A stretch of 64,000 nt of DNA from Caprella mutica (lineage: Eukaryota; Arthropoda; Malacostraca; Amphipoda; Caprellidae). A program made the translations under genes and the position numbers. The notes beneath the pieces are model-generated. The model worked only from the letters and a program-made list of their open reading frames with translations. It had not been told where the DNA came from and ran no database searches. Positions 11,348 through 22,381 of the stretch are shown one piece after another (position 1 is the stretch's first letter; the number at the start of each line of letters is the position of its first letter). The stretch lies in the NCBI GenBank assembly GCA_947561585.1, contig CANNZV010002323.1, forward strand, positions 39,778-103,777, read 5' to 3'.

Positions 11348-12011
11348 ACCAGTCACCGAAATATACATAAATAACAGTGTTGTATTGATTAAATAGTATT
11401 ATGGGCACAATATCTTTAATAAATTTGTTTAGGAAAATGACTGTTTTAACTGATCATTAAAAAATCAAATATAGTGAATAATTATGTATGCACAGAACTA
11501 CATAGAGTTATTAGTCAATATACATATATGCACATTTGAATTAACTGACCACAAGCTATCACAGCGCAAGCGCTCGATACTGAATAATTTAAATAACCAA
11601 CCTAACTTAATTATTACCTAAATTATAGAGTTAGTAATCTATTTGCCATTGACTAATTTTCCATTACCATTACTTTAATAAATATTAAAACTTTCTTTAA
11701 AAATTCTAATATTGATCAATATTTCAGAGGTCTTCACAATAACCTTCCATTCTGATACTTCAGTTCAAACTACCTCAAATAGATTCAGGTCATATGCATA
11801 CCGCAGCATATCTCTATGTTTGCTTTAATTAACAATTAACAAATACTGTACCTACGTTTCGTTGATATTGATTTATATTAATATTCCCCAGTATTTTATT
11901 GGCTTAACAATATTCACTTCTATGGCATATCAACTTATGTTCTTATACTACATGTAAACTTCGCAAATGTATATTAAAATAATATTATTTAATCTACCTC
12001 ATTGCATTTCA

Positions 12012-12977
12012 AGGAAAAATTCATCCTCGGAAAATTCATCCATGGAAAATTCGTCCTCGGGAAATTCGTTCATTAAACGCAAAATTAATTGATTTAATAG
12101 AAACAAACTGTTAAGATAAATGTTTTGACATAAAGTAGTCTAATGTATGTAGGTGATAGTACATTGTTAATGTACTTCGTTGTATCCATTAAGTTTGTTG
12201 TACTGCACAATTCATGATTGTTTTATGAAACATTAATCTTGATAGATTTATAATAGTTTTATAAATTTAATTTGAGATAAAATGTTTGATTTCTTAGCGT
12301 TCTTACCACCTGAAGATGTTTTGGGCGTTAAAGAAAATAATTTTATACGAGGATGCCAATAATTATTATTGAGTTTTTTAACTACTTTGAAACTACGTAC
12401 ACTGGAACAAAATGGAGAAGACGAAACCAACGCAAAAATCAGTTATATCCAGTTGAATTTTGGAATGTTCAAGATATAGCATACTAATATTTGGAAATTA
12501 CTCGTGCAAAAATGAAGGAAGAAGAGTTAATCCGAACTAAAAGAAGTCAAACAAAGAGAGGTGACACACAGCATGAAAAGCCAAAATATCGAGATATTGA
12601 CGAACAAATATAAAGTTAATATTGAAATACACTCCGAATTAAAAATAATTTTTGACAAATATTGCCTATGTTTTGCATTGCTGAAAAATTCCAGCTATTC
12701 TATTTAAATATTTGATTAAGTTATTTTTTAAATATTTAAATATAAATAACATAATATATTAGCTACAGAGAATGAAATTTTCATCAAGTTATATAACGGC
12801 CGAATATATGTGTTATTTTCATCCAACCTGATTTAATGCGACTACAGTTATCTCTTGCATATATTGTCTTTTTTTCTATTCGTAATTTAAGAAAACGGAC
12901 GAATTTTCAGTGGACGAATTTTCCGTGGATGAATTTTCCGCGGTCGAATTTTCCGTTGACGAATTTTCCTACCACCG
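12012..12977. mobile_element. Foldback-like element, GGACGAATTTTCCGT type, copy 1
   Basis: Left end: tandem GGAAAATTCATCC/GGAAAATTCGTCC units (12013-12075). Right end: the inverse, GGACGAATTTTCCGT units (12895-12977). The interior matches 33489-34456 in inverse orientation throughout. Small frames (12248-12430, 12836-13024) are shadows. The end points are blurred because it sits inside the related repeat-built end of an older element. No clean target duplication was found. Confidence 0.7.
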
Positions 12978-12989
12978 TCGCGGACAGTT

Positions 12990-13341
12990 TGTCTCAAGTA
13001 AAACTCTTCGCCAGAACATCTTAACGTGATTTATGGTTGCTGGCAGGCTCCGCTTTTATTACACCCAGGTCTTATTACAAACAGGAATAAGAGTTAGGTA
13101 TTGCTCAAGTTAGTATATGTATTATGAGTAAAAGTTAGTTAACCTGATATTAATTATTAGGGTGGTAATTTCAACGCAGTTCATTTATTATAATATTTTA
13201 TCTATATTTATTATAATAACAATATATACACTGGTAAAACAGATACCACGCGCAGATTTGTTCTGACGGCGAATTGGTTTAGCGAGAGTTGTGTGTTAGA
13301 CGAATTATTTTCCTTCGACGAGTTGTCCGATCACCCTATAT
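12990..13341. mobile_element. Remnant of older GGACAATTCGCC-type foldback-like element (in X)
   Basis: Matches 35745-36139. The right end has GAATTGG, GAGTTGTGTG and GACGAGTTGTCCGATCACCC units. The left end appears interrupted or replaced by the element at 12012-12977. Confidence 0.5.
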
Positions 13342-13350
13342 ATATTTCAT

Positions 13351-14312
13351 GGTGACCGGAGAATTCGCTGCCGGCCAATTCACCGTGAGGACAACTCACC
13401 GCTAGGACAATTCGCCACCAAAACATCTCGCCGTGTGATTAATAATATTTCAAATATTAGCTGCGTGTTGTAAATTAATCATCAAATTTTCTTAGCAGCA
13501 TTTGAAATTGTTTTAATTTTCATTTCAAAAGTTAAATTTAGTGTTTTTAACTATTATAAACATAGTGTGTGTTGTAAATTAAAAATAACATTTTCTCCGT
13601 TCTATTTGAAAGTAATTTGCTATTCGAAAGAAACCAAGTTCAGGTGTCTTCTTAACACGTTTAAATATTACTTTAGTTTAAAACAAGTACATCAGTGCAA
13701 ATAAAGGTTATTTAACTACGAAGTCTTAGATTTTTGTCTTAGGTAGGGTAATAAGTTACATTTATTATCACCTCTTCATTTTCCTCTTCTATTCGTGAGT
13801 GCAGTCACCAGCGTTTGCGTTTCTTTTCATCTCATCCCTTGGTAAGTGATTGCATCCACGAAGTAGCTTTTCTGCATCCATGAGCATTGTCACGGATTGG
13901 TGGTTGGTGCCTTTGTTCAAGGAGTCACAATGCTTTCTGACTTCTTCTTCCTGTCCTATGTATTTAATTTCCTTTTAACATCCACTAGAAAGCCGTTCGT
14001 TTCAAAGCAGACTGTTAAATGCTTCTAAATTCATATTAATAGTTCAAATATTTTTTGCGGCCTGAAATATTCTCACAGTTGTAACCAAAGAAACTAATTA
14101 ATTGAAATAATGAAATTTATCAACTACTGTTTTACGTCAGTCTTGAGCATATAGAAACAAATAATTGTTCAAATTTATAATATTTTTAAATATATATAAA
14201 TGTTGTATACGTCGGCAAAACATAAATCACGCGGCGAGTTGTCCTAGCGACGAGTTGTCCTCACGGCGAATTGTCCGCGGCGAGTTGTCCGGCGGCGAAT
14301 TGTCCTAGAACC
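13351..14312. mobile_element. Foldback-like element, GGACAATTCGCCGC type, with 9-bp target duplication
   Basis: Left end GGTGACCGGAGAATTCGC followed by 16-bp units such as AGGACAATTCGCCACC (13351-13435). Right end is the inverse (14225-14312: GGCGAGTTGTCC, GGCGAATTGTCC). It is flanked by identical ATATTTCAT at 13342-13350 and 14313-14321. The corresponding Y site (about 36140-36155, CTATATTTCATATATGG) lacks the element and has one copy of the target. No transposase was found. An open minus-strand block lies inside (13789-13974). Confidence 0.85.
13789..13974 (-). other. Coding-like block inside the foldback-like element (unknown)
   Basis: 61 open codons without a start, containing YIGQEEEVRKHCDSLNKG and TMLMDAEKLLRGCNHLPRD. 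Base composition is less AT-rich than around it and the peptide looks protein-like, with two Cys-His spacings. It is not recognised as any known family. It could be a captured exon fragment, as MULE-type elements do, or a transposase remnant. Confidence 0.3.
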
Positions 14313-14690
14313 ATATTTCATGTAGGGCCGTAGGCTAATGAATCATTATATAATATTTATCTTTCTTCACAAATCACTAATGGAAATTTTTTAATGAACA
14401 TTATTATTAATTACGATTGCTTTTGATTACCAAAGTACATTTATTGTACAGAAGAAAATATAGTATCTATTCAATGAATGTATTTTAATAGTCGGAAGAT
14501 ATCATAGTTTATAATAATGTTCATTGCTAATTTCTCATGCGGTAATAAGTAACGAATTATATAAGCATCCATCATTTAAATTCATTACCCTTTTTAAATC
14601 TTTATATTTCATATTGTGATATTCAATCAGGCTATCAAACAGAGCTTAAAGTAATCACAAATTTCTCTGTGTCGAATAAATACTAAACAT

Positions 14691-14985
14691 TACTAATAGA
14701 AATACACAGTTTTAGGTGGTATTGGTAAATCAATAAAATATTAGTGTAACCTTTGAGAAAAATCATTCAACTAGAAAGCTATTCAGATAAATAAGTTATG
14801 TTATGAAATTATGTATATGATATGTAAGTTATGTATATATATATAAGTCATATAATAAATTTATATATTATATATATAAGTGCTATAAAAGTATAATTAA
14901 GTTATGTTATGTATATGCTATATAAGCTAAGACAGATACATAAATTATTGAGAGATATAATATATCTATGAATAAACATCTAGTT
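14691..14985. other. AT-rich simple sequence, no gene
   Basis: TATATAAGT/TATGTA-type low-complexity DNA around 14810-14960. Confidence 0.6.
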
Positions 14986-15895
14986 ACGTGAGTCGGATCT
15001 TTCCCATATGACGACCCCCACCAAATTTAACACTTTCCTTCCTGAAACTCATTTTTGATGATATTTGTTTTTGTTTTTCTCAGAAAGCATCTTATTAGAG
15101 TCAAAATAATATATTGTATTAAATAACTATAAAAAATACATCGACACATTCTCAATCTAAAGCCCAAATTTCCGTCATGTTTCATACCTAGCATTTTAAA
15201 ATAGCATATAATTACATGGCTACTGTAGATGCCGTCAGGAGGGCCCTAAAAGGTTAAATGAAATTTTCATATGCATTTTGTCCATAGAATCCGAAAATCA
15301 TAATAGTTTTTTGTAAAAACAAACACATTTTTATATAAGAGGGTATAAAGTTATTTATTACTGTAGGATTGAGAACTTTGGAAAAACTCGTCTTTTCATT
15401 GAAAAAATTTAAACATTATATATTTTTTAAATGAAACTGTAATGTAGTTTGTTGTACTGCACACTTCGTGATTGATTAATTACATGGCCGGGGACTCGGG
15501 GGCGGTACATATATCGAATATTAACAGTTTCCGTGAAATTTTCTATTTACTTCTTCAATACTCATATATGTTCAATGGAAAGGGGAGGGGGTGTGGCACT
15601 GCACTTCATGAAAAGTGCAGTATAACAAACTAGCGGATACAATAAAATACATTGCGACTATCTCTGACCAAAATTGACCCAAAAGTGTGAAAAGCGTGTT
15701 TTTTTAAAGTTGTCAATCATACAGTAATATAAAGGGAATAAATAACTTTAAACCTACATATCACAAAAAAAGTATTAATTTTTATAAGAAAAAATTATGA
15801 TTTTCATATTTTATAGACAAAATTACACGAGAAAAAATAAATTTAAATTCAATTTGGCATGGGTCGTCCAATAGGTAAGATCCCGTGAGTGTATT
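14986..15895. mobile_element. Imperfect palindromic DNA element
   Basis: The left end (ACGTGAGTCGGATCTTTCCC, then GACGACCC) pairs with the inverse of the right end (GGGTCGTCC, then GATCCCGTGAGTG). Inner arms 15265-15400 and 15690-15840 are also inverse copies. No transposase. A smaller element, 15446-15641, occupies the centre. Confidence 0.55.
15446..15641. mobile_element. Nested small inverted-repeat element
   Basis: TAGTTTGTTGTACTGCAC at the left and GTGCAGTATAACAAACTA at the right are near-perfect inverse repeats about 196 bp apart. The same word occurs inside other elements at 12191, 27499 and 34223 (minus). Confidence 0.55.
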
Positions 15896-16166
15896 CACAT
15901 GTAGGAACTTACAACTAATATTTTATTGTCTTATTAATTATAAGAATTTTGAGAAAATATTAGCCAGCAGGTAAATTAATATTCATTTTAGTTTCTGAGT
16001 TTTAATACAATCTATAAAAACAGTTTTTAGCAGGATTTTGATCGATAAGTTGGGTATTTTTAAATTTGGGAGATATTGACTTTAACTTTAAATGCTTGGA
16101 TTTAACCATACTCATGTAAACCGAGTATGCACTTAAAACAGAAATGAGAAGATATAATAATTAGAA

Positions 16167-18033
16167 TTTTTTTTTTTTTTTTTTTTTTTGTTTAAAAAGA
16201 CAATATTTTTCCATTAAAAACAAGAAGGATAAAATCTTTACAGAAGAGGAAATTCCTTCAGGAACTACGAGTGAGGGGTTGAGTTCCCTGAAGGGGTAGA
16301 CCCGACCCTCTAAAACCTCTCCTTCGCGGCTGAGAGGATGCTGAAGGCATTCCCTCTCTGGATCGCAAGAGCCATTCGCTGTTGGAACCAGGCAGACTCC
16401 CTTGGATCATTCGTTGTCTCAACAAGGCGTCTACCTATGGACTTCATGATTAAGGAGGTTGTTCTACCGTACGCTCCTGTGGTCTCTATAGCAATTGGCT
16501 CAAATATGTATGCATCTCCAAGGGCGGAGTATTTCTGACGTTTACGGTTCTCCGCAGCCCCGGCAGCTGATCCGGCCTCAACTGCGGAATCATTGAGGTG
16601 TGTCTCGGCAAATGTGTCGACACACGTGCAATCCCAAATCAGACTCTTTCCATTCATGTAAGGAAACACAGTAATACCATCTGGGCGTTTACCATCACCT
16701 CTGTCAAGTCCAGGAGGCTCAAGTACTGAAGGGAGTCCTGCTCTCTGCAAAGCCCGTTTTACCACATCATTCATTGCTGCATGTCTTGGGTGACGCCCAG
16801 AACTGTACCTACAAGACAGGCCATGCAGTCCTCTGACATCCATCCCACTGCCACAGCGGCAAGAATGAAGTTCACAAACTCTGGCACCAACTCTGAGAGC
16901 AATGGCTACCCTCAGGACCTCTGGATCAAGCTGTGTACCCAATGACGGTATGGGAATCGCGTTCAACCACACTCCAGTTTCTTTAAGAGATGCAGATAAT
17001 AGTCGTGCCCTTGCCACCTGATCAGCTCTAGCCAACAGACTCTCCATTAATGAATGAGCCCGTGGTGTATCCCATTCTTTTTGACTGGACTCATGGACTG
17101 GTACCGGGAGACCAGCCTGTAAACCCTGCCTCCATGTCCCAACTGCATCCGTAAGCTCTCCGGTATCGACTACATTAATATTAGAAAGAATAGTTTCAAC
17201 CAAATCACTCACAGAATACATTGAAGACACAAAAGCAGGCAAGGCAATATCTCCAGCTCTCCTACAACCTAGTCCACCAAGGCCAACCGGTAAAGTTGCC
17301 TGAACCCAAGAATCAGCTGACATCTCTACATTGGTCACACTGGCAACGGCAGATCTAAGTGATTCATCAAAGCAGCTAAGTTCGACTACGTGCTTGTAAG
17401 CTGGAGAAGCCCGCAGAACATATTGTAGCTTCGGAATGGAGAAAACATTTCTCAACAAAAAGAAGGCTTGATGGTTATCCACCACCCGCAATCGAGAGAC
17501 CATGAGATCCAGATCTTCTTTCTTCCTTAAAATCTCCTCGGGGATACCCAAGTCACTTAAAGGCGCACCCAACAAGGAGCAATTGTCCTTATGAACCACT
17601 CTGACATTTGGAAGCACTGCCCGGAACAACAATTCTGTTTCACCAGGGGCATTATCATCGAGAATGGTCAGCTCACATTTCACGCTATTAACTTCAAGTC
17701 CGATGGCACTCAACCCATCTATCAAGGTTTTTACGTCCTCCAAAACTCTCCCCGGTGTATCTCCCAGGGCTGCGTCGTCCAGATACCATACATTGAACTC
17801 TGACTCAACCCTGCGAGCCACCTCGTCAATTCCAAGAGCAAACATAGCCGGTCCAAAAGGGTCACCCTGCTGGATACCTGTCTCCGACCTCAGCACCTCT
17901 TCACCAAATAGAGCTATATATGAACTATCTCGGACAAATCGAATAGTTCCTTCGAACATATTCCGTCGAAGATGCCAGTGTTAAAGATTCATACCTTTCA
18001 GTTTTTTTTTCTTTTCTTTCAGTTTCTTTTTTC
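16167..18033 (-). mobile_element. 5'-truncated non-LTR retrotransposon with poly(A) tail
   Basis: A run of 23 T at 16167-16189 is the poly(A) tail of a minus-strand insertion. A 120-bp 3' untranslated part and the open reading frame 16310-17980 follow. Only the distal half of the reverse transcriptase remains, as usual for incomplete target-primed insertion. TAATTAGA occurs at 16158-16165, just outside the tail, and at 18034-18041, so it may be the target duplication. If so, the 5' end is at about 18033. Confidence 0.8.
16310..17980 (-). CDS. Reverse transcriptase / restriction-like endonuclease polyprotein, C-terminal 549+ residues
   Basis: This is the ORF of an R2/NeSL-grade retrotransposon: copies RNA into DNA at a nicked target. 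From the methionine at 17959, RT motif 4 is at residues 27-45 (TGIQQGDPFGPAMFALGID), the catalytic YLDD at about 59-62 (WYLDDAALGD), and the K-containing motif GLEVNSVKCEL at about 87-97. A thumb region follows. Next comes a cysteine-histidine finger with CRCGSG, GLHGLSC and downstream HPRHAAMND (about 366-395). The PD-(D/E)XK nuclease core is KRPDGITVF with LIWDCTC (about 423-447). The C-terminus is EPIAIETTGAYG and a basic tail. The frame is unbroken and open to 17980 (HWHLRRN before the methionine), so no true start is present. RT motifs 0-3 and the N-terminus are missing. The intact frame suggests recent insertion, but it cannot act without the missing part. Confidence 0.9.
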   Translation of the reverse strand, partial: HWHLRRNMFEGTIRFVRDSSYIALFGEEVLRSETGIQQGDPFGPAMFALGIDEVARRVESEFNVWYLDDAALGDTPGRVLEDVKTLIDGLSAIGLEVNSVKCELTILDDNAPGETELLFRAVLPNVRVVHKDNCSLLGAPLSDLGIPEEILRKKEDLDLMVSRLRVVDNHQAFFLLRNVFSIPKLQYVLRASPAYKHVVELSCFDESLRSAVASVTNVEMSADSWVQATLPVGLGGLGCRRAGDIALPAFVSSMYSVSDLVETILSNINVVDTGELTDAVGTWRQGLQAGLPVPVHESSQKEWDTPRAHSLMESLLARADQVARARLLSASLKETGVWLNAIPIPSLGTQLDPEVLRVAIALRVGARVCELHSCRCGSGMDVRGLHGLSCRYSSGRHPRHAAMNDVVKRALQRAGLPSVLEPPGLDRGDGKRPDGITVFPYMNGKSLIWDCTCVDTFAETHLNDSAVEAGSAAGAAENRKRQKYSALGDAYIFEPIAIETTGAYGRTTSLIMKSIGRRLVETTNDPRESAWFQQRMALAIQRGNAFSILSAAKERF

Positions 18034-18180
18034 TAATTAGATTGGCAGGTTTATGAAACACAAGCTCTAATATGAACCGTATTCTAATTAGTGACAGACT
18101 AATCGTTCATGACGAAATATTTGAAAATCCGAATGTAAAGTGCTGGATACTAAATTATATTGATGCCAGATTCCAGTTAA

Positions 18181-19034
18181 AGGGACCGTACATCAGAAAA
18201 TCGCATAATTTTATCATTTTTTTATTGCGTAAATAGTTGCCTAATAACCTTCTAATTGTTTGTATGAAATTTCAGAGCTGTAGTGTAACTCTAACCCCCT
18301 TGTGTAGAGGGAGAAAAGGAGGAGTCGACGCGGGGGTTAGGGAGTCAATATGCACCCTAAAAACGATCTCTCAGCCAATTATAATTCGTAATAATTAATT
18401 GTATCGCTATATCTGGTATCTAACGTGCTTCTAATAGCACACACACTAAGGCAGGTAAAGGAATATGTCTCAATCACCTGCTACACCTCATACGAGTAGG
18501 ATGCTACTTGTCAGATTATCAAACTTTGAACGGTATTTTCTAGCACTTCAAAAAAGCTACAAATATTGGTATTCAGAAACATACAACTCTTACAATTTTG
18601 AAGCTACGGCATTGTTTTATTTTGCATTCGATTTTCCAGGGAATTCTATACATAATGGTCTCCTTTGAATTTTGATTTTTGAATTTGTTTTCAAGATTTT
18701 TAATTAAAAATAAATACATTTATTTATATTTTTCCATTTTTTCGATAAGCATTTCGAAAATCGAAATTCAAAGGAAAGGGTTTTGTAGATAATCTCTTGG
18801 AGAATCGAATGCAAAAAAAAAACAATACCGTAGGTTCAAAATTGTACAAGTTGTATGTTTTTGAAAAAAAAAATGAAATACGTTCGAAGTTCGAATGAAA
18901 CTTTTTTTATGGGTCTAATTCAAAAATTGCCATGAGAAAAAATCGATAGAGAATTCATTTTTATATTAGACCACTAAGTTTCAGAACCGTAGCTTCATTA
19001 ATAAAAATATTTTCAAAACCAAAGTACATTCCCC
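18181..19034. mobile_element. TTAA-bounded palindromic MITE-like element, copy 2
   Basis: TTAA at 18177-18180 and 19035-19038 bracket ends AGGGACCGTAC and GTACATTCCCC, which are inverse to each other. The two halves (18470-18730 and 18740-18990) are inverse copies. In duplication copy A the site is empty: CCAGATTCCAG runs directly into AGGCAAATATTACTAC near 3875, confirming an insertion at TTAA. The frame 18465-18668 is a shadow. Confidence 0.75.
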
Positions 19035-19663
19035 TTAAGACAAATATTACTACTACACAAGAATAGAACACTATAGAGTAAATTGTAAAACATAGAACAA
19101 ATTGTATAACTAATATTACTACACGAGAAGTAAACCTAGTGGTAACGGATCAGTGGATTTATACAGGTTTGAAAATAAATTGTTTTGGAGAAGGAAAAAT
19201 TCGCTACGGTCACGCGGTCTTAGTTGAATGTATGCTAAGGTATATACATATAATATAATTAATTTTTTCTATACTTTTGCGAATACATTTGGCATGTGTT
19301 TCTAATTGTGACCTGAACTTTCTAAAGTTTCAAAGGGTTTCACAATATAATAAATATAATAGTAATAGTATAGCATAGAATTTTTAATTTAACTACATTT
19401 ATCAATTTCAATTGTGTTAGAAGAGTATTCTAACAACTGTGTCTTAATTAGATTTGGACGGATATGGGCACTACGACTAAGTGGATGTCTTGGTTCCGAG
19501 AAAAACTACATGCAAATCTCGTACAACAGACGATCTTAAAACGGACACTCCCTACAAAGAACAAAAGTTGACCGTTCTAAGAAATACGCATCTCCTACAA
19601 ATACCTCTTAAAATTATTTGGTTTAACATATATTTTATTCATCTACAAGTATCTATTCGTATA

Positions 19664-20576
19664 CAGTATGGGCAACAAAAATGTTTCCGCTTTTTCAAAT
19701 ACTTGTAAATCGTTAACCAATGAACGAAAAAACTGTATCTTGGCCTCTTTTTTTCCGCCTCTTATTGTACTATTAACAGGTAAAAACAATTTTGAACTGA
19801 TGGACATAGTTTAAGAACAGGTAAACAAAGAGTGAGGGTGACTATTTTTGTCATTGTGCGAAGGTCATTCTTAGATTTTATTCACTAAAAGGCAGTGAAT
19901 GAAGGAAAAAAAAAAATTTAGACATTATAATACAGGATGCTTACACTTTTTCCTTAGAAACTATTTGGAAATTGAACAACTTCAGTTATATTTTGATCTC
20001 ATCGAAGTTTTCACTATGAATATTCGTTCTTCGCTTGTTCATTGCATGGTTAAGGCTCGTTTCATACTTTCATTTTTAACAGCGCAGAAAAAAGCTCTCC
20101 CTAAAATGTGTTCACACATCCGTTTTTTACCGTTGAAGTAAAAAATTAATGTGATTTTTCCATCATCGATAAAAAAACGCAAGTATAAACACATTTTAAG
20201 AAGAGCTTTTTTCTGCGGGGTTAAAAATGCTTGTGTGAAGCGGGCCTTAACCATGCAATGAACCAGCGAAGAATAAATATTAAGAGTGAAAACTTCAATG
20301 AGATCAAAATGTGACTGAAGTTGTTCTATTTCAAAATAGTTTCGAAGGAAAAAGTGTAAGCACCCTGTATTAAAATGTCCACCATTATAATTTTTTTCCT
20401 TTATTCACTGCCTTTCGCGCAATGACAAATATAGTCAACTATGTCCATCAGTTCAAAATGGTTTTTACCCGATAATAAGAGGCGGAGAAAAAGAGACCAG
20501 GATACAGTTTTTTCGTCCATTGGTTAACGATTTATAAGTATTAGAAAAAGCGGAAACATTTTTGTGTGCCATACTG
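19664..20576. mobile_element. TA-flanked long-palindrome element, copy 1
   Basis: Begins CAGTATGGGC and ends GCCATACTG, with TA at 19662-19663 and 20577-20578. The arms pair over most of the 913 bp. The centre carries TTTTTAACAGCGC and its inverse. The frames at 19899-20141 and 20039-20254 are arms of the palindrome. Copy 2 is at 38816-39787. A Tc1/mariner-type MITE is the likely class. It lies within duplication copy B. Confidence 0.75.
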
Positions 20577-20651
20577 TATTTATTATATGTAGAGGTTTTA
20601 CAATTAACAATCAAAATTTAAGTATTGTTCTGCAGACTTTCAGTAATTTGA

Positions 20652-20823
20652 TTTAGTTAACTATTGTAACTGTTTATCCGAATTGTTAGACTTGACAGAT
20701 AAGATCAGGCAGAAATTACGTGCTGTCGATGAAGCTTCAGTAACAAGTAATATGTATTGTTCTATTTTTGAATCATTGTTGACCAAACACAAAAATATGA
20801 ATCAGGAAATGAAAAATAATTAA
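20652..20823 (+). other. Coding-like ELLDL block, copy 2
   Basis: Reads CLSELLDLTDKIRQKLRAVD in the same frame as 4163-4354 and ends with TAA after NQEMKNN. About 100 bp downstream of the TA-flanked palindrome. Unknown function. Confidence 0.3.
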
Positions 20824-21199
20824 TTTATATATCTTATTCAATAGAACTATAGATTTTTTGTTATTTTTGTTTGCATCTATATAGATATATAAGTATGCAA
20901 GTGAAGTTAAATATTACCATTTTTATTATATTTTTATCACTTTTTATATTTCTATACATTTAAAAAGGACACGTAAATAATACAAATTGTATTCGATTTC
21001 CATTTAAATTTTCATTCAATAATGAGACTAATATTAATTAACCTTTCTTTGTAATGCTATTAAAGTCAATTTGCAAAGTTTAAATTGCTCGGTATTACGA
21101 CCAATTGATCGGTATTACGACCATTTTTTTCCGGTACATGTAGGGGAAGATGGTCAACAATGGAACAAAAAACAGAGAAAGATAGATATACCATTTACT

Positions 21200-22372
21200 G
21201 GTGTTCACAAAGACGTTTCGTCGACAGACATTTCGTCGACAAGATATTTCGTCGACAGGACTTTTCGTCGACATGACGTTTAGTCGACAAATTTTGGTAA
21301 AATGGATATTGACACACTCTAATGTTACAAAACATGTACTTCAATAGAATAAGGTATGAATCGATCAAATTATAAAATTGAATAATGGTAATGTAAAGAT
21401 TTAAATAAATTTCAATCGTTTTTCTACTTTAATACTAAACCAAAACTATTCAAAATAACAAATTATTTTATAGTAATTTAATGATTTTGGGTCGAGATAC
21501 ATTTGTGATTTTAAAAATTTAAAACAATTTCCTCTCAATAATTTACGTTTCATAAGATTTATATGGTCAGATTTGTAATTCACAAGTCACTTTCAGTCGG
21601 CAAATTACCCACTGTTCGACCACTGCGGGTTTTCTGTAATTGAGTGGTAATCCTAGATTGAAAGTCAAGATTTTATATAAAAAACTCGCCGTTGAATGTT
21701 TATCGATACTTATGTTATTGTTATACCATAAAATGATTTTTTGAAACTCCAGTAGTTAGCCTTAAAATAGAAAAAAGTTCAGAGTTATCGAACGGTTCCC
21801 TTTTTCGAATTTTGATCCTGTAAGAAAAAATATTAAAAATCCTCTCCAGGCTCTAAGAAAAATATGAACTTATTACATAACATTGTAGAACTAATATATT
21901 ATTATTAATATTAAAAGACACCTCTATCAGCCAACACCGCAAGATACTAATAGGCAGTTGTGATACGAGGCTACTTATAGACAAAGAGTTAAATTTAAGA
22001 ATGCTTTTTGTGTGTGGTTACAGTCATTTAGATTTCAATGATTTCATTATTTGATGTGATATTTTTATTAGCTTTGCCTTGCATACATAATTTTTCAAAT
22101 TATTTTGAAATAATTGGTTAATATTGAGTAGTTCTGGTTTAATATTAAAGTAGAAAAACTATTGGAATTTATTTAATAATTTTCCTCTTTACCAGATCTA
22201 TTTTGTAATTTTATCGTTTGATACATTATTCTGTTAAAGTACATGTTTTGTAACTTAAGAGTGTGGTTAATATCCCATTTACGAAAATTTGTCGACGAAA
22301 AGTCCTGTCGACGAAATGTCTGTCGACGAAACGACTGTCGATGAATCGTCTGTCGACGAAACGTCTGTCAAC
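21200..22372. mobile_element. Foldback-like element, TTTCGTCGAC type, with 9-bp target duplication
   Basis: Ends are arrays of 15-16 bp units (AGACATTTCGTCGAC, AGGACTTTTCGTCGAC) at 21214-21290 and, inverted, 22288-22369. Beyond the arrays the inverted match continues to about 21480 and 22110, giving arms near 270 bp. CCATTTACT is repeated exactly at 21191-21199 and 22373-22381. No transposase. The frames at 21071-21283 and 22226-22444 are shadows of the arrays. Confidence 0.9.
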
Positions 22373-22381
22373 CCATTTACT

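Larger units (their letters stand above)
11353..14690. repeat. Composite dispersed repeat X (paired with Y at 31683-36520)
   Basis: Direct, diverged duplicate of Y. 11353-11550 matches 31690-31745 and 32838-32968. 11550-12010 matches 35233-35712. 12990-13341 matches 35745-36139. 14313-14690 matches 36140-36520. X carries insertions at about 12012-12977 and 13351-14312 that Y lacks, and Y carries 31819-32736 and 32971-35232 that X lacks. The nature of the ancestral unit (about 1.8 kb) is unknown. No coding frame is kept. Confidence 0.7.

Noticed and set aside
17591..17984. Plus-strand ORFs of 70 and 106 codons
   Set aside because: Antisense shadows of the reverse transcriptase frame.
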